Shown here piece by piece: positions 1-11,419 of a DNA stretch of 64,000 nt (positions are counted from its first letter, which is position 1; every line of letters begins with the position of its first letter). The stretch is from Xanthomonas sacchari (GTDB lineage: Bacteria; Pseudomonadota; Gammaproteobacteria; Xanthomonadales; Xanthomonadaceae). The position numbers were made by a program, and so were the translations under genes. The notes beneath the pieces are model-generated. The model was not told where the DNA came from. It ran no database searches and saw only the letters and a list, made by a program, of their open reading frames with translations. The DNA lies in the NCBI RefSeq assembly GCF_040529065.1, contig NZ_CP132343.1, positions 4,729,001 through 4,793,000 on the forward strand, given 5' to 3'.

Positions 1-2636
<2,636 letters not shown>

Positions 2637-2749
2637 GGCGGCGTTCCTGGACAGGGGATCCCGAGTGTAGCGGCGGCCCCCGGCTTGGCAGCGTCATCGC
2701 CGGCCGGGTACCCTGGCCGCTCCCGCAACGCAGCATTCCAGACCACACC

Positions 2750-3358
2750 ATGACTCCTGAGCGGCCCCGCCTGCATCCCCTGTCCAACCTGATCTTCGCC
2801 TCGCGCTGGCTGCAGTTGCCGCTGTACCTGGGGCTGATCGTGGCCCAGGGCGTGTACGTGTTCCTGTTCGGCAAGGAACTGTGGCACCTGATCCACGAGG
2901 CGCCGCGCCTGGGCGAGCAGCAGATCATGCTGATCGTGCTCGGCCTGATCGACGTGGTGATGATCTCCAACCTGCTGGTGATGGTGATCGTCGGCGGCTA
3001 CGAAACCTTCGTGTCGCGGCTGGGCCTGGAAGGCCACCCGGACCAGCCGGAGTGGCTGAGCCACGTCAACGCCAGCGTGCTCAAGGTCAAGCTGGCGCTG
3101 TCGATCATCGGCATCTCCTCGATCCACCTGCTCAAGACCTTCATCGCGGTCGGCGCGCTCGGCGGCATGCCGATGTGCTCGCCGGACCAGTTGGCCAGCG
3201 CCGTGGGCACGGTGGACCTGAAGAGCTGTGCGACGCTGACCGCCACCGGCGTGCTGTGGCAGACCATCATCCATGGCATCTTCATCCTGTCGGCGATCGG
3301 CATCGCCTGGACTGACCGGATCATGTCCGGATCCGCGCCGGCGCGGCCGGCGCACTGA
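2750..3358 (+). CDS. UPF0114 (YqhA/TIGR00645) family membrane protein
   Basis: The 202-residue product is very hydrophobic with about four membrane segments (near residues 20-40, 60-85, 105-130 and 165-185). The order and wording of the conserved stretches ([14 protein letters not shown] near the start, [22 protein letters not shown] in two parts, [19 protein letters not shown] in two parts) match the YqhA/UPF0114 family of inner-membrane proteins, whose function is unknown. It is monocistronic, facing away from the GST gene. Confidence 0.9.
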   Translation: MTPERPRLHPLSNLIFASRWLQLPLYLGLIVAQGVYVFLFGKELWHLIHEAPRLGEQQIMLIVLGLIDVVMISNLLVMVIVGGYETFVSRLGLEGHPDQPEWLSHVNASVLKVKLALSIIGISSIHLLKTFIAVGALGGMPMCSPDQLASAVGTVDLKSCATLTATGVLWQTIIHGIFILSAIGIAWTDRIMSGSAPARPAH

Positions 3359-3527
3359 ACGACGCGCAACGTCACGCTTTTCGCCGCAGCGCTGCGGCTG
3401 CCACACACGCGGCGGCCGCGGATGCTAGATTGACCGATGGGGTGCGCTGGCGGCTTGGGGGCCGCAGCGCCGCGAACGCACCGCCATCGCATCGTTGATT
3501 GCCAACACCGGGGATTCAGGGGGACGC

Positions 3528-4538
3528 ATGTCGCAACTCACCACACTCGCCAAGGCGCGCCGTGTCGCGCCCGTCCTCTTGCTGGCCGCGCTGGCGGCCT
3601 GCTCCAAGCAGGACGAGACCGCGCCACCCACCGCCGCACCGGCCACCGCCGCGGCCAACGCGCCGGCACCGCCGCCGGTGTCGGCCAAGGTGCAGTCGAT
3701 GGGCACCGAACAGCTGCACGACTCGGCCAGCCAGGCGCTGCGCGAGAACCGCATGTATGCGCCGGCCGGCAACAACGCGGTCGAGTACTACCTGGCCCTG
3801 CGCGACAAGCAGCCGGACGATGCCGGGGTCAAGAGCGCGCTGACCGACCTGATGCCGTACACGCTGATCGCCGCCGAACAGAGCATCAACCGCGAGGATT
3901 TCCCGGAAGCGCAGCGCCTGATCGGCCTGATCGAGAAGATGGATCCGCAGGCCCCGGCGCTGCCGCGGCTCAAGCAGGGCGTGAGCAAGGGCATGGAGAC
4001 AGTGGCCCAGCGCAGCCAGGACGAGACCGACAAGGCCAAGAAGGACGCCGAGCAGAAGGCCAAGCTGGCGGCCGAGCAGCAGAAGCAGGCGCAACAGCAG
4101 GCCAGCGAGGCGCAGGCGGCGCAGCAGATCGCCGCGCAACAGGAAGCCGCGCGCCGCGAGAGCGCACGCCAGGAAGCCGAACGCCAGGCCGCCGCGCGCC
4201 CCGCCACGCCCGCCGCCACCGCGCAAGCGACGCCGGCACCGGCGGCGACGCCCGCGGCCGCACCGGCATCCGCCGCCACGGCACAGACCCTGCGCCCGAT
4301 CAGCACCCCGGCCCCGCGCTATCCGCCCGAAGCGCTGCGCTCGGGTACCGCCGGCGAAGTGCTGGTGGAGATCACCGTCGGCACCGACGGTGCGGTCACC
4401 AACGCACGCGTGCTGCGCTCCACGCCACCGCGGGTGTTCGACCGCGAGGCGCTGAACGCGACCAAGCGCTGGCGCTTCGAACCGGTCAGCGCGCCGATCA
4501 CCACCCGCCGCACGCTGGCGTTCAATCCCGGCGGCTGA
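3528..4538 (+). CDS. Lipoprotein with central coiled coil and TonB C-terminal domain
   Basis: I chose ATG 3528 because a purine-rich GGGGGA precedes it and because the protein then begins with a short signal ending in the lipobox LAALAAC-S; a start 11 codons earlier is possible. The +2 Ser predicts outer-membrane sorting. Residues about 60-150 look like a TPR-style helical region. Residues about 160-225 are a Glu/Gln/Ala/Lys-rich coiled coil, followed by an Ala/Pro/Thr linker. The last 85 residues are a TonB-type domain (STPAPRYPPEAL, then GEVLVEITVGTDGAVTNARV, ending in RRTLAFNPGG). Standard TonB is held in the inner membrane by an N-terminal helix, so a lipid-anchored version is unusual. 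Its receptor or partner is unknown. Confidence 0.85.
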   Translation: MSQLTTLAKARRVAPVLLLAALAACSKQDETAPPTAAPATAAANAPAPPPVSAKVQSMGTEQLHDSASQALRENRMYAPAGNNAVEYYLALRDKQPDDAGVKSALTDLMPYTLIAAEQSINREDFPEAQRLIGLIEKMDPQAPALPRLKQGVSKGMETVAQRSQDETDKAKKDAEQKAKLAAEQQKQAQQQASEAQAAQQIAAQQEAARRESARQEAERQAAARPATPAATAQATPAPAATPAAAPASAATAQTLRPISTPAPRYPPEALRSGTAGEVLVEITVGTDGAVTNARVLRSTPPRVFDREALNATKRWRFEPVSAPITTRRTLAFNPGG

Positions 4539-4557
4539 GCCGCCACAGCTGACGCGT

Positions 4558-4575
4558 GCCCGGCGGCTGCCGGGC
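4558..4575. terminator. GC hairpin between convergent genes
   Basis: GCCCGGC, a four-base loop GGCT, then GCCGGGC form a perfect 7-bp stem in the 74-base gap between two convergent genes. There is no T-tract, so it may be a weak bidirectional terminator or an mRNA 3'-end stabiliser. Confidence 0.45.
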
Positions 4576-4612
4576 GCGCTGCATCGCCGACGATCGCGCC
4601 GAGCGAAAGCGC

Positions 4613-5551
4613 TCAGGCCGCGGGCTCACCACCCGCGCGGCGCACAGGCGTGCCGAAGCGCCCCTTGCGCCAGGCCACCCAGGTCGCGAGCGCCCCCACC
4701 ACCGTGCACACCAGCAGCCCCGGCAGCGAGGCCTCCGGTCCGAACGCGCCACCGCTCAGCCAGTCCGGCACGCCGGCCTGCGCGGTGCTGCGCGCGATCG
4801 CCGGTCCCATGTCGGTGCCCGACACTGCCGTGCCGAACAGATAGCCCTGGGTGAAGTTCCAGGCCGCGTGCACGCCGATGGAGACCCAGAGCCGGCCGGT
4901 GAGCACGTAGAACGCGCCCAGCATGATCCCGGCCTCCACCGCGATGCACAGCGCGGCGAACACGCTGGCGTTCGGATTGCCGAGGTGGGCCAGCCCGAAC
5001 AGCGCCGCCGACAGCGCGAACGCCAGCCAGGGACCGAACGCGCGCCACAGCAGGCGCAGCAGGATCGCGCGCAGCATCAGTTCTTCCACCACGCCGGCCT
5101 GCAGCGCCTTGCCGAGCGGCCCCCACAGCGGCGCCGGTCCGGTCCAGCGGATCGCGTACACGCCCAATGCCGCCATCAGCGCCATCACCGCCGCGAACAT
5201 CGCCGCGCCCAACAGCAGGCCGCCGGCCAACTGCGAGGGTGCCGCACGCCAGGCCAGTTCCGCCGGCCAGCGCCGCTCGCCCAGGCGCACCGCCACGGCG
5301 TAGAGGATGGCGGCCGTCACTGCCGTGGCGAACGCGGCGAGCGGACCCGCGCCCGACCCAAGGAGCCTGCCGCACAGCAGCGGCACCGCCGTCGCCACGA
5401 CGATCATCAGCGCCAGCAAGGCGATCGCCCAGGCCACCGCCCGCAGCCAGCGCAGCATTCCCGGTTGCAGGATGCGCGCCTCGCCCAGCACCAGCAGGCG
5501 GGCATCGCCGGCAGCCGTCAGTACCGGGGCATCGTGTGGATGTGGAGACAT
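4613..5551 (-). CDS. CPBP family intramembrane metalloprotease
   Basis: A 312-residue polytopic protein with about eight membrane segments. The CPBP (CAAX protease and bacteriocin-processing, Abi) motifs are present in order: VVEELMLRAILL with the Glu-Glu-x-x-x-Arg active-site signature near residue 155, GLAHLGNP with the second-motif His near 190, and HAAWNF with the third-motif His/Asn near 235. It sits in the inner membrane, and members cleave membrane-embedded or prenylated substrates or act in bacteriocin immunity. The minus-strand ABC genes upstream may be co-transcribed, but a 142-base gap separates them. Confidence 0.9.
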   Translation of the reverse strand: MSPHPHDAPVLTAAGDARLLVLGEARILQPGMLRWLRAVAWAIALLALMIVVATAVPLLCGRLLGSGAGPLAAFATAVTAAILYAVAVRLGERRWPAELAWRAAPSQLAGGLLLGAAMFAAVMALMAALGVYAIRWTGPAPLWGPLGKALQAGVVEELMLRAILLRLLWRAFGPWLAFALSAALFGLAHLGNPNASVFAALCIAVEAGIMLGAFYVLTGRLWVSIGVHAAWNFTQGYLFGTAVSGTDMGPAIARSTAQAGVPDWLSGGAFGPEASLPGLLVCTVVGALATWVAWRKGRFGTPVRRAGGEPAA

Positions 5552-5693
5552 GCAAGGCTCGCTGCGGAGAATGCTTCAGGAAGGCGGACGCATCCGCCGT
5601 GCGGGCAGGGAGTGTGCATCACGCCCGCGGTCCCTGCGCGGCTCCACTGCAATCGATCGCAGCGCGCGGACGGGGTCCGCGCGCTGCGGCGGC

Positions 5694-6875
5694 TCACGGC
5701 GAGATCGCCAACTGCTCCTGCCGATAGCGGCGCACCGCCGCCAGCCACAGCACCGCGGCCAGGCCGAAGCCGGTGAGCAGGTACACCGCCCAGATCTGCG
5801 GATCGATCGTTTCGCGGCGGATGATCTTCATCAACATCTGGTTCTGCGCCAGGAACGGCACCGCGAACTGCCACAGCGTGGTCTTCAGCGGATACACCAT
5901 CAAGGCGTAGCCGGGCAGCATCGGCAGCAGCATCAGCCAGGTCATGTGGCTCTGCGCTTCCTTCATGCTCTTGGCCGAGGCCGCCAGGTAGGTCAGCAGC
6001 GAAGTGCCGATGAACAGCATCGGCAGCAGCACGAACAGCATCTGCAGCATCGCCACGAAGCTGACGTTGAGCTGGCGGCCGATGCCGCTGGCCACCTGCG
6101 CGCTGAGCTTGAACGCGAGCAGGGTCAGCAGCAGCGACACCAGGCCGACCACGCAGGCCGCGGCGATCTTGCCGCTGACGATGGCGCTGCGCGAGGCCGG
6201 CGTGGCCAGCAGCGGCTCCAGCGATTGCCGCTCGCGTTCGCCGGCGGTGGCGTCGAGGATCAGGTAGGCGCCGCCGATGAACGAGGTGATGGTCAGCAGC
6301 ACCGGCAGCAGCATCGCCAGCAACGCACCGCGCTTGGCTTCGGGCGTGGCCAGGTCCTGCAGCGCCACGTCCAGCGGCCGCGACACCTGCGAATCGATGC
6401 CGCGCGCCAGCAGGCGCAAGGCCCCGACCTGCTGGCCGTACATGCTCAGCGCGGCCTGCACCCGCTGGGTCGGGATGTCGGCGTCGCGGCGGGTGCTGTC
6501 CTTGATGATCTCCACCAGCGCCGGGCGTCCTTCGTGCCAGGCGTTGGCGTAGTCCTCGTCGATCTTCAGCGCCAGGTCCACGTCCTGGCTGCGGATCGCG
6601 CCGGTCAGGTCCTTCGGCGGCGCGACCGCGTTCAGGCCCTGCGCGGCGAGGAAGGCGACCAGGTTCGGCGCGCGTTCGCGGCCGATCACCGGAATGTCCA
6701 GCGGCTTGTCGATCTGGGTGCGCACGCGGCTCTCGGCCAGCGCGCCCATGCCCAGGATCAGCGCCGGGTACAGCAGCGGCCCGAGCAGCAAGGCCAGCGC
6801 CAGGGTGCGGCGATCGCGCGAGAGGTCGCGCAATTCCTTGCGCATCACGGTGAATACGGTACGGAGCAGGCTCAT
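5694..6875 (-). CDS. ABC-2 type exporter permease (NatB-like)
   Basis: The product is 393 residues from ATG 6875; a longer reading frame upstream lies inside the ATPase gene and is not needed. It has an N-terminal membrane helix after MSLLRTVFTVMRKELRDL, a large extracytoplasmic domain (about residues 45-170) and five or six C-terminal membrane helices beginning near residue 180, the layout of NatB/YhaP sodium-efflux-type permeases. The start codon overlaps the stop of the ATPase by ATGA, so the two are translationally coupled. The exported substrate is not determinable; sodium efflux is the family precedent. Confidence 0.88.
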   Translation of the reverse strand: MSLLRTVFTVMRKELRDLSRDRRTLALALLLGPLLYPALILGMGALAESRVRTQIDKPLDIPVIGRERAPNLVAFLAAQGLNAVAPPKDLTGAIRSQDVDLALKIDEDYANAWHEGRPALVEIIKDSTRRDADIPTQRVQAALSMYGQQVGALRLLARGIDSQVSRPLDVALQDLATPEAKRGALLAMLLPVLLTITSFIGGAYLILDATAGERERQSLEPLLATPASRSAIVSGKIAAACVVGLVSLLLTLLAFKLSAQVASGIGRQLNVSFVAMLQMLFVLLPMLFIGTSLLTYLAASAKSMKEAQSHMTWLMLLPMLPGYALMVYPLKTTLWQFAVPFLAQNQMLMKIIRRETIDPQIWAVYLLTGFGLAAVLWLAAVRRYRQEQLAISP

Positions 6876-7618
6876 GCGTGCAGTCCCTCGTCGCTGCCGA
6901 TCGCCTTGACGAAGGCGTCTTCCAGGTTGGATTCGCCGGTGAGGGCGCGCAGTTCGTCGGCGGTGCCGGCGGCCACCACCGTGCCCTTGGCGATGATGAC
7001 GATGCGATCGCACAGCGCCGCCACCTCCTGCATGATGTGGCTGGAGAAGATCACGCAGCGCCCTTCCTCGCGCAGTTCGCGCAGGAACCCGCGCAGCGCC
7101 CGCGTGGTCATCACGTCCAGGCCGTTGGTGGGTTCGTCCAGGATCACGTTGCGCGGGTCGTGGACCAGCGCGCGGGCGATCGCGGTCTTGGTGCGCTGGC
7201 CCTGGCTGAAGCCTTCGGTCTGGCGGTCGAGGATGTCGTCCATGTCCAGCGCCGTCGACAGCAGCCGGGTGCGCTCGGCGATGCGCGCCGCCGACAGCCC
7301 GTGCAGCTCGCCGAAATAGGCGATGTTCTCGCGCGCGGTCAGCCGCTTGTACACGCCGCGCGCATCCGGCAGCACGCCCAGCGCGCGCCGCACCGCCATC
7401 GGATCCTGGCCCACGTCGACGCCGTCCACGCGCACCTGGCCCTGGTCCGGCGCCATCAGCGTGTAGAGCATGCGCAAGGTGGTGGTCTTGCCGGCACCGT
7501 TGGGACCGAGCAGGCCGGTGATCTGGCCGTCGGCGGCCTGGAAGCTGACCCCTTGCACGGCCTGCACGGCGCCGGCGCGGGTCTTGAATGCCTTGTGCAG
7601 ATTGTCGGCGACGATCAT
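6872..7618 (-). CDS. ABC exporter ATP-binding protein (NatA-like)
   Basis: A 248-residue cytosolic ATPase with Walker A GPNGAGKTT near residue 38, the signature loop FSQGQ near 138, Walker B VILDEPTNGLD near 157-167 and the H-loop SSH near 193. It is coupled by a 4-base overlap to the NatB-like permease and starts 31 bases downstream of the S33 hydrolase gene, so the three probably form one transcript. The family exports ions, antibiotics or peptides; no substrate can be assigned here. Confidence 0.92.
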   Translation of the reverse strand: MIVADNLHKAFKTRAGAVQAVQGVSFQAADGQITGLLGPNGAGKTTTLRMLYTLMAPDQGQVRVDGVDVGQDPMAVRRALGVLPDARGVYKRLTARENIAYFGELHGLSAARIAERTRLLSTALDMDDILDRQTEGFSQGQRTKTAIARALVHDPRNVILDEPTNGLDVMTTRALRGFLRELREEGRCVIFSSHIMQEVAALCDRIVIIAKGTVVAAGTADELRALTGESNLEDAFVKAIGSDEGLHA

Positions 7619-7649
7619 GCCTGCCCCTCCCTGTCGAACGCTGCGCAGC

Positions 7650-9164
7650 TCATGGTTCCCATCCGTTGAATGAAGTGAAGGCCGGCACGCCGCTCATCGC
7701 GTCCAGGCAGGTGGCATCGAGGTGCTTGGCATCGGCGGTCTCGAAGAACTGGCCGAGCAGCTTGGGCATGCAGCCCAGGGTCATGGTGCCGTGGCCCTGG
7801 CCACGCACCACCAGGTGACGGCCGTTGGGCAGGCCCTTCAGCACGCGCTCGGCGTAGCGTGGCGGCGTCACCGGATCCAGCTGGCCGGAGGTCAGCAGCA
7901 CCGGCAGGGTGGAGGTGAACGGCGCGGTGAAGTCGGCCGGGCGGGTGCCGGTGGGCCACACCGGGCACGGCGCGAAGAACATCTGCGCCACTTCCGGGCC
8001 GAGCAGCGTGTCGTGCGTCTGCGGCGCGCGGTAGCGGTCGGCATCCTCGGCGCAGATCACCGACCACTGCATGCCGCGGTTCATCTGCCCGTCCAGTTGC
8101 CCGCCCATCATCCGCGCCAGCGACATCAGCGGGCCGTAGCGGCCGTTGGCGGCCTCGTCCAGCACCAGCGGCAGCAGCGACGCGGTCTGCGGCGCGTAGG
8201 AGAACGAGAACGCCAGGCTGGTGACGGTGTCGGCGGTGACCCGGTCGTGGCGGCTCTCGCCGCTGGCCGGGTCGCGGTAGTCCACGTCCACCGGCGCCTG
8301 CCGCAGCCGCTCCACCACCGCGCGCAACTGCGTGCGCGTATCGGTGGGAAAGCGCTTGGCGCAGGCCGGATCGGCCTTGCACTGCTCGGCCTGCAGGGCG
8401 ATCGCATCCTCGAAGGTGGTGGCGAACTCGCCGCCGACCACCAGATCGTTCGGCGCTACGCCATCGATGACCACGCTGCGCACGTGCGGCGCGTAGCGGC
8501 GCGCGTACTGCTGGGCGACGCGGGTGCCGTAGGAGCCGCCGATCAGGTTGATCTTGTCCACGCCCAGCGCGGCGCGCACCGCATCCAGATCGCCGATCGC
8601 CTGGGTGGTGGTGTAGTAGCGCGGATCGGCGCGGCCCTGCAGCGACTGCGCGCAACGCCGCGCGTAGTCGACCAGTTCGTTCGCGGTGGGCGCGCGCGCC
8701 GGATCGGCCAGCGGCATCTCCTTGCCGTCCGGTCCCAGGCAGCTCAGCGGGTTTGACTGGCCGGTGCCGCGCTGGTCGATCAGGAACACGTCGCGGCGCT
8801 TGCGGGTCTCGCGCAGCGCCATGTCGACGATGCTGGCGACCTGGGTGGCGGCCTGGCCGGGCCCGCCGGCGAGGAAGAACACCGGATCCGGGTCGCTGCC
8901 GCCCTCGCCGGTGATCGGCAACCAGGCGATGTTGAGTTCGATCTTGCGGCCGTTCGGCGCCGCCGGATTCTCCGCCACCGCCATTCGCGCGCACTGCGCC
9001 GGCACGTTGTTGGAGGCAACCGGATTGGTCAGCGTGCACGGGTGGAAGCGCAGCGCGCCGTAGCTGCGCTCGGACGTCTGCGGCGCCGGTGCCTGGGCCG
9101 CCTGGCAGGCGGCGAGCAAGAGAGTGGCCGCCGCGATGGCGAACGGCCGGGAGGGGTGTCGCAT
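7650..9164 (-). CDS. Alpha/beta hydrolase lipoprotein, tripeptidyl-aminopeptidase-like (S33)
   Basis: ATG 9164 is preferred because AAGGA lies 8 bases upstream and because the signal peptide then ends in the lipobox LLLAAC-Q; earlier in-frame ATGs lack a well-spaced ribosome site. The 504-residue product has the S33 hallmarks: oxyanion motif AGGPGQ near residue 105, DQRGTGQSNP, nucleophile elbow GGSYGT near 208, catalytic Asp in TSGQLDPVTPP, and His in RGQGHGTM near 460, followed by the TAP-like C-terminal domain. It should cleave short peptides from the amino end, or act as a proline iminopeptidase, at the periplasmic face of a membrane. It lies upstream of the NatAB-like exporter. Confidence 0.9.
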   Translation of the reverse strand: MRHPSRPFAIAAATLLLAACQAAQAPAPQTSERSYGALRFHPCTLTNPVASNNVPAQCARMAVAENPAAPNGRKIELNIAWLPITGEGGSDPDPVFFLAGGPGQAATQVASIVDMALRETRKRRDVFLIDQRGTGQSNPLSCLGPDGKEMPLADPARAPTANELVDYARRCAQSLQGRADPRYYTTTQAIGDLDAVRAALGVDKINLIGGSYGTRVAQQYARRYAPHVRSVVIDGVAPNDLVVGGEFATTFEDAIALQAEQCKADPACAKRFPTDTRTQLRAVVERLRQAPVDVDYRDPASGESRHDRVTADTVTSLAFSFSYAPQTASLLPLVLDEAANGRYGPLMSLARMMGGQLDGQMNRGMQWSVICAEDADRYRAPQTHDTLLGPEVAQMFFAPCPVWPTGTRPADFTAPFTSTLPVLLTSGQLDPVTPPRYAERVLKGLPNGRHLVVRGQGHGTMTLGCMPKLLGQFFETADAKHLDATCLDAMSGVPAFTSFNGWEP

Positions 9165-9254
9165 GGTTCGCATCCTTGAGTTCATGGCTTGCAGAATGCC
9201 ATGCCGGAACATGGCGTCGTCGTTGCCCGGTGGGGCATGGAACGGAGTGCGCGC

Positions 9255-9455
9255 TTACTCGGCCTCATCGAACAGGAACACCTGCTCGATGCTGTGCGCG
9301 AACAGCCGCGCGATACGGAACGCCAGCGGCAGGCTCGGATCGTACTTGCCGGTCTCCAGCGCATTGATGGTCTGTCGCGACACGCCCAGCCGCTCGCCCA
9401 GTTCGCCCTGCGACCAGCCGTGCGCCTCGCGCAGTTCGCGGATGCGGCTGTTCAT
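9255..9455 (-). CDS. Small XRE-family helix-turn-helix regulator
   Basis: This 66-residue protein is almost only a DNA-binding domain: WSQGELGERLGVSRQTINALE forms the HTH, followed by FAHSIEQVFLFDE, as in the short XRE regulators next to small membrane proteins. The ATG overlaps the stop of the upstream membrane-protein gene by four bases (ATGA), so the pair is co-translated. A role as autorepressor of the pair is inferred from that arrangement. Confidence 0.88.
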   Translation of the reverse strand: MNSRIRELREAHGWSQGELGERLGVSRQTINALETGKYDPSLPLAFRIARLFAHSIEQVFLFDEAE

Positions 9456-10030
9456 TGATAGCGGCGCGCGTTCGCGACCTTGACCACCCCGTAGGTCATG
9501 CACAGCGCAGGAAACACCCACAGCATCGCGCTCGAGGCAGGCACCGTGATCACCTGCGCCGCCTGCAGGAAGCCGGCGGCCATGTAGACGCCACAAGTCA
9601 GCCCGGCAGCGATGGCGATGGACTCCAGCTCGATGCGCCGCTGCAATTCGTCGGAGTCGCGCACGAAGCGCGCCACCGCGCGGATCACCAGCGCCAACGT
9701 CAATGCCGGCAGCAGCGCGACCACCACGCGCAGCCAGTGCGCGTCGACGCTGTCGAGCAGGCGCTTCCAGAACAGCATCACCACCACGTAGGCGCCCATC
9801 GGCGGAAAGAACTCGCGGTAGTAGCGCCGTGCCAGCGCCCGCGGTGCGCTGTCGGCCAGGCTGCCCCGCGACCACCACATCAACAGCGCCATGAACAGGC
9901 CGCCGACGCCGACGCCCATGCATACCCCACGCAGATAGTCGCTGCCGCCGAGCGGCAGCCAGGTCCCCGCCGCCAGCAGCGCCAGACTCACGCACAGCAC
10001 CACGATCGCGTTGCGCCTGCAGTTGCCCAT
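9452..10030 (-). CDS. Uncharacterised four- to six-helix membrane protein
   Basis: The 192-residue product begins with a hydrophobic helix (IVVLCVSLALLAAGTWL) and has further membrane segments near residues 35-52, 75-90, 100-118, 135-155 and 165-180. I do not recognise a named family. It is translationally coupled to the downstream XRE regulator, an arrangement common for small regulated membrane proteins of unknown role. Confidence 0.8.
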   Translation of the reverse strand: MGNCRRNAIVVLCVSLALLAAGTWLPLGGSDYLRGVCMGVGVGGLFMALLMWWSRGSLADSAPRALARRYYREFFPPMGAYVVVMLFWKRLLDSVDAHWLRVVVALLPALTLALVIRAVARFVRDSDELQRRIELESIAIAAGLTCGVYMAAGFLQAAQVITVPASSAMLWVFPALCMTYGVVKVANARRYQ

Positions 10031-10176
10031 GCCCCGTCCCCAATCTCAGTTCGACCCGCTCCGGCCGCCCGTTACGGCGGCGCCACATGGCGTGCCGACC
10101 TTTCCCCTGTCAAGCACGCTTGACAGCAGAATGCGCGCGCCAAGGTCGAGTGTCAAGCGTCCTTTACAGACAAAAC

Positions 10177-10343
10177 GAAATCACCGGCAAGCCAGCGTAA
10201 CGAGCCCCTCTCCCGCCGGGAGAGGGGTTGGGGTGAGGGTAAGGGCGCGAAGCGAGCTCGACGCTTCGGAAACAGGCAGCTTCGCCCTGGACCGACCGCA
10301 GGTGGAGCGGTCGCGGCTGAAGCCGCTCCTACGCAGGATGTCC
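10177..10343. repeat. Composite intergenic repeat, copy 1
   Basis: This block of about 165 bases contains CACCGGCAAGCCAGCGTAAC, a CCCCTCTCCC/GGGAGAGGGG palindrome and the motif GGTCGCGGCTGAAGCCGCTCCTAC. It recurs about 210 bases downstream with only scattered differences. It lies 3' of the reductase gene, within the 540-base gap 10031-10571, which holds no gene I can support. Confidence 0.85.
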
Positions 10344-10388
10344 AGCGCCAACGGGCACCCTGTTGCTGACGCCTTGTCCGAACGACGC

Positions 10389-10554
10389 GAAACACCGGCA
10401 AGCCAGCGTAACGAGCCCCTCTCCCACCGGGAGAGGGGTTGGGGTGAGGGTAAGGGCGCGAAGCGCGCTCGACACTTCGGAAACACGCAGCTTCGCCCTG
10501 GACGGACCGAAGGTGTAGCGGTCGCGGCTGAAGCCGCTCCTACGCGGGATGTCC
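10389..10554. repeat. Composite intergenic repeat, copy 2
   Basis: This is the second, nearly identical copy in direct orientation. The order of sub-motifs is the same (CACCGGCAAGCCAGCG, the CCCCTCTCCCACCGGGAGAGGGG palindrome in two arms, then the GGCTGAAGCCGCTCCTAC element). It ends about 20 bases from the stop codon of the ferredoxin-NADP reductase gene. Confidence 0.85.
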
Positions 10555-10571
10555 TGCGCCGACAGCGGCCG

Positions 10572-11321
10572 TTACTTGCTGCTGACGTATTTCTCGCGGC
10601 GGATGTGCGGCACCGGCATGCCGGCCTCCTTCAGCGCATCGAAGCAGGCGTCGACCATGTTCGGATTGCCGCACAGGTAGGCGATGTCGCCCTCGGCCTG
10701 CGGCGCGAACTCGGCGAGGAACTGCTGCACGTAGCCATGCCGCACGTCGGCATGCGGCGCCTCCGGCAGCTCGCGCGAGAAGCACGGCACGAAACGGAAA
10801 CCGGGATGCGCATCGGCGAAAGCGCGGAATTCGTCACCGTACAGCAGCTCGGCCGGGGTGCGCGCGCCCAGCAGCAACACCACTTCCACGCCGCGCTCGG
10901 CCATCGCGGCTTCCAGCAGCGGCAGCATCGAACGGTACGGAGTGACGCCGGTGCCAGTGGCGATCAACAGATAACGACGGTTGCTATCGCCGGGCTGCAG
11001 GCAGAAGCGGCCGTACGGACCGCTGGCGCAGACCTGCCCGCCGATCTCCAGGCCTTCGAACAGCGCGGTGGCCGCGCCGCCGGCGACGAAGCTGACCGCG
11101 ATCTCGACCGTGGCATCGGCCGGCTGCGTCGGATCGTGGCGCGTGGCCAGCGAATAGCTGCGCTTGGTGGCGGTGCCATCGGCATAGTGGAAGTGCACCT
11201 GCACGAACTGGCCCGGCACGAACGGCAGCGGCTGGCCGTCGTCGCGGACGAAGCGATAGTGGCCGACGGCCGGGGCCAGCATGTGGCGGTCGACCAGTTT
11301 CAACGGGAATTGGGCAGGCAC
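10572..11321 (-). CDS. fpr: Ferredoxin-NADP reductase
   Basis: The 249-residue flavoprotein contains the FAD-binding RSYSLAT motif near residue 60, the FAD/phosphate-binding segment GPYGRFCL, the NADP-binding GTGVTPYRSM near 120 and the C-terminal CGNPNMVD. It transfers electrons between NADPH and ferredoxin or flavodoxin in the cytosol. I place the start at GTG 11321 because the conserved domain begins right after it. An ATG at 11432 in the same frame would add 37 Arg/Ala-rich residues and run across the TATAAT box of the divergent gene, so it is unlikely. No clear Shine-Dalgarno precedes the GTG, so the start is uncertain. Confidence 0.87.
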   Translation of the reverse strand: MPAQFPLKLVDRHMLAPAVGHYRFVRDDGQPLPFVPGQFVQVHFHYADGTATKRSYSLATRHDPTQPADATVEIAVSFVAGGAATALFEGLEIGGQVCASGPYGRFCLQPGDSNRRYLLIATGTGVTPYRSMLPLLEAAMAERGVEVVLLLGARTPAELLYGDEFRAFADAHPGFRFVPCFSRELPEAPHADVRHGYVQQFLAEFAPQAEGDIAYLCGNPNMVDACFDALKEAGMPVPHIRREKYVSSK

Positions 11322-11366
11322 GGAGATGCAACAGTCTGTGGCCGGGGGCGACCCCGCGAGGTCTTC

Positions 11367-11372
11367 TATAAT
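11367..11372 (+). promoter_or_regulatory. Candidate -10 box of the YadGH-like exporter operon
   Basis: A perfect TATAAT sits 48 bases upstream of the TTG start at 11420, in a short AT-rich stretch. No good -35 hexamer is visible 16-18 bases upstream, so recognition may depend on other contacts. Confidence 0.5.
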
Positions 11373-11419
11373 AGCGGCTGCACTTCTCCTGCGCCGTCGA
11401 TGCGGCGCGAAGGCCCGCC

